A stretch of DNA of 5,305 nucleotides from Gemmatimonadota bacterium (lineage in GTDB: Bacteria; Gemmatimonadota; Gemmatimonadetes; Gemmatimonadales; Gemmatimonadaceae), in NCBI GenBank assembly GCA_029884515.1, contig JAOUHR010000174.1:1-5305 (forward strand). The letters run 5' to 3'. How positions within the stretch are numbered: position 1 is the stretch's first letter; each line of letters opens with the position of its first letter. The notes under the pieces were generated by a model. The model saw only the letters and a list, made by a program, of their open reading frames with translations, was not told where the DNA came from and made no database searches. A program made the position numbers and the translations under genes. Positions 5,280 through 5,305 of this stretch are shown here, one piece after another.

Positions 5280-5305
5280 ATGGGGATCTCGGGACGGATC
5301 GCGCA
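5280..5305 (+). CDS. Start of a probable RND efflux pump permease gene (truncated by window end)
   Basis: An ATG one base after the adaptor stop opens a frame that reads MGISGRIA before the window ends. GGCGGAG (5263-5269) lies about ten bases upstream as a ribosome-binding site. Identity as the inner-membrane RND transporter (AcrB/MdtB type) is inferred from position after a TolC-like gene and an RND adaptor; eight residues are not enough to show it. Confidence 0.55.

Noticed and set aside
1..5305. tRNA, rRNA, CRISPR arrays, insertion sequences, integrase or attachment sites
   Set aside because: No cloverleaf, spaced direct repeats, transposase motifs or terminal inverted repeats were seen by eye. 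The window is filled by coding sequence apart from two short gaps.

Overview
This 5.3 kb window is GC-rich, gene-dense bacterial DNA with every supported gene on the + strand and almost no intergenic space. The codon use, alternative starts (GTG, GTG, TTG), a small Ser/Ala-rich lipoprotein and the style of the efflux genes remind me of Gemmatimonadota. This is an inference from impression only; another high-GC phylum such as Acidobacteriota, Myxococcota or Actinomycetota-like soil bacteria cannot be excluded without a search.

Left block (1-2708): five genes lie head to tail with very short junctions. They are the C-terminal part of an esterase-like alpha/beta-hydrolase-type protein, a small lipoprotein of unknown role (1-base TGATG overlap), an SGNH/GDSL hydrolase after a 30-base gap holding a GC hairpin, a thioredoxin-type glutathione peroxidase (4-base GTGA overlap) and a membrane-anchored TlpA/ResA-like thioredoxin (8-base overlap, TTG start with a strong Shine-Dalgarno sequence). 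The peroxidase and the thioredoxin form a translationally coupled thiol-redox pair, probably for peroxide detoxification in the cytoplasm and disulfide reduction on the outer face of the inner membrane.

Junction (2709-2780): this 72-base gap is the only real regulatory region. It contains a very AT-rich patch (10 G/C in 46 bases) with a plausible sigma70-type promoter and a perfect 6-4-6 inverted repeat placed where transcription would start. It looks like an operator for a dimeric repressor.

Right block (2781-5305): this is a tripartite RND efflux operon in the order outer-membrane channel (TolC family), lipoprotein periplasmic adaptor (AcrA/MdtA type), then the first nine codons of what is probably the RND inner-membrane pump. 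The channel and adaptor genes overlap by four bases (ATGA). The pump gene starts one base after the adaptor stop. The operator suggests the pump is inducible by a ligand or stress. No regulator gene lies in the window.

I found no convincing new system. The best leads are the operator, the coupled redox pair, the conserved C-terminal tail of the GDSL hydrolase and the orphan lipoprotein.
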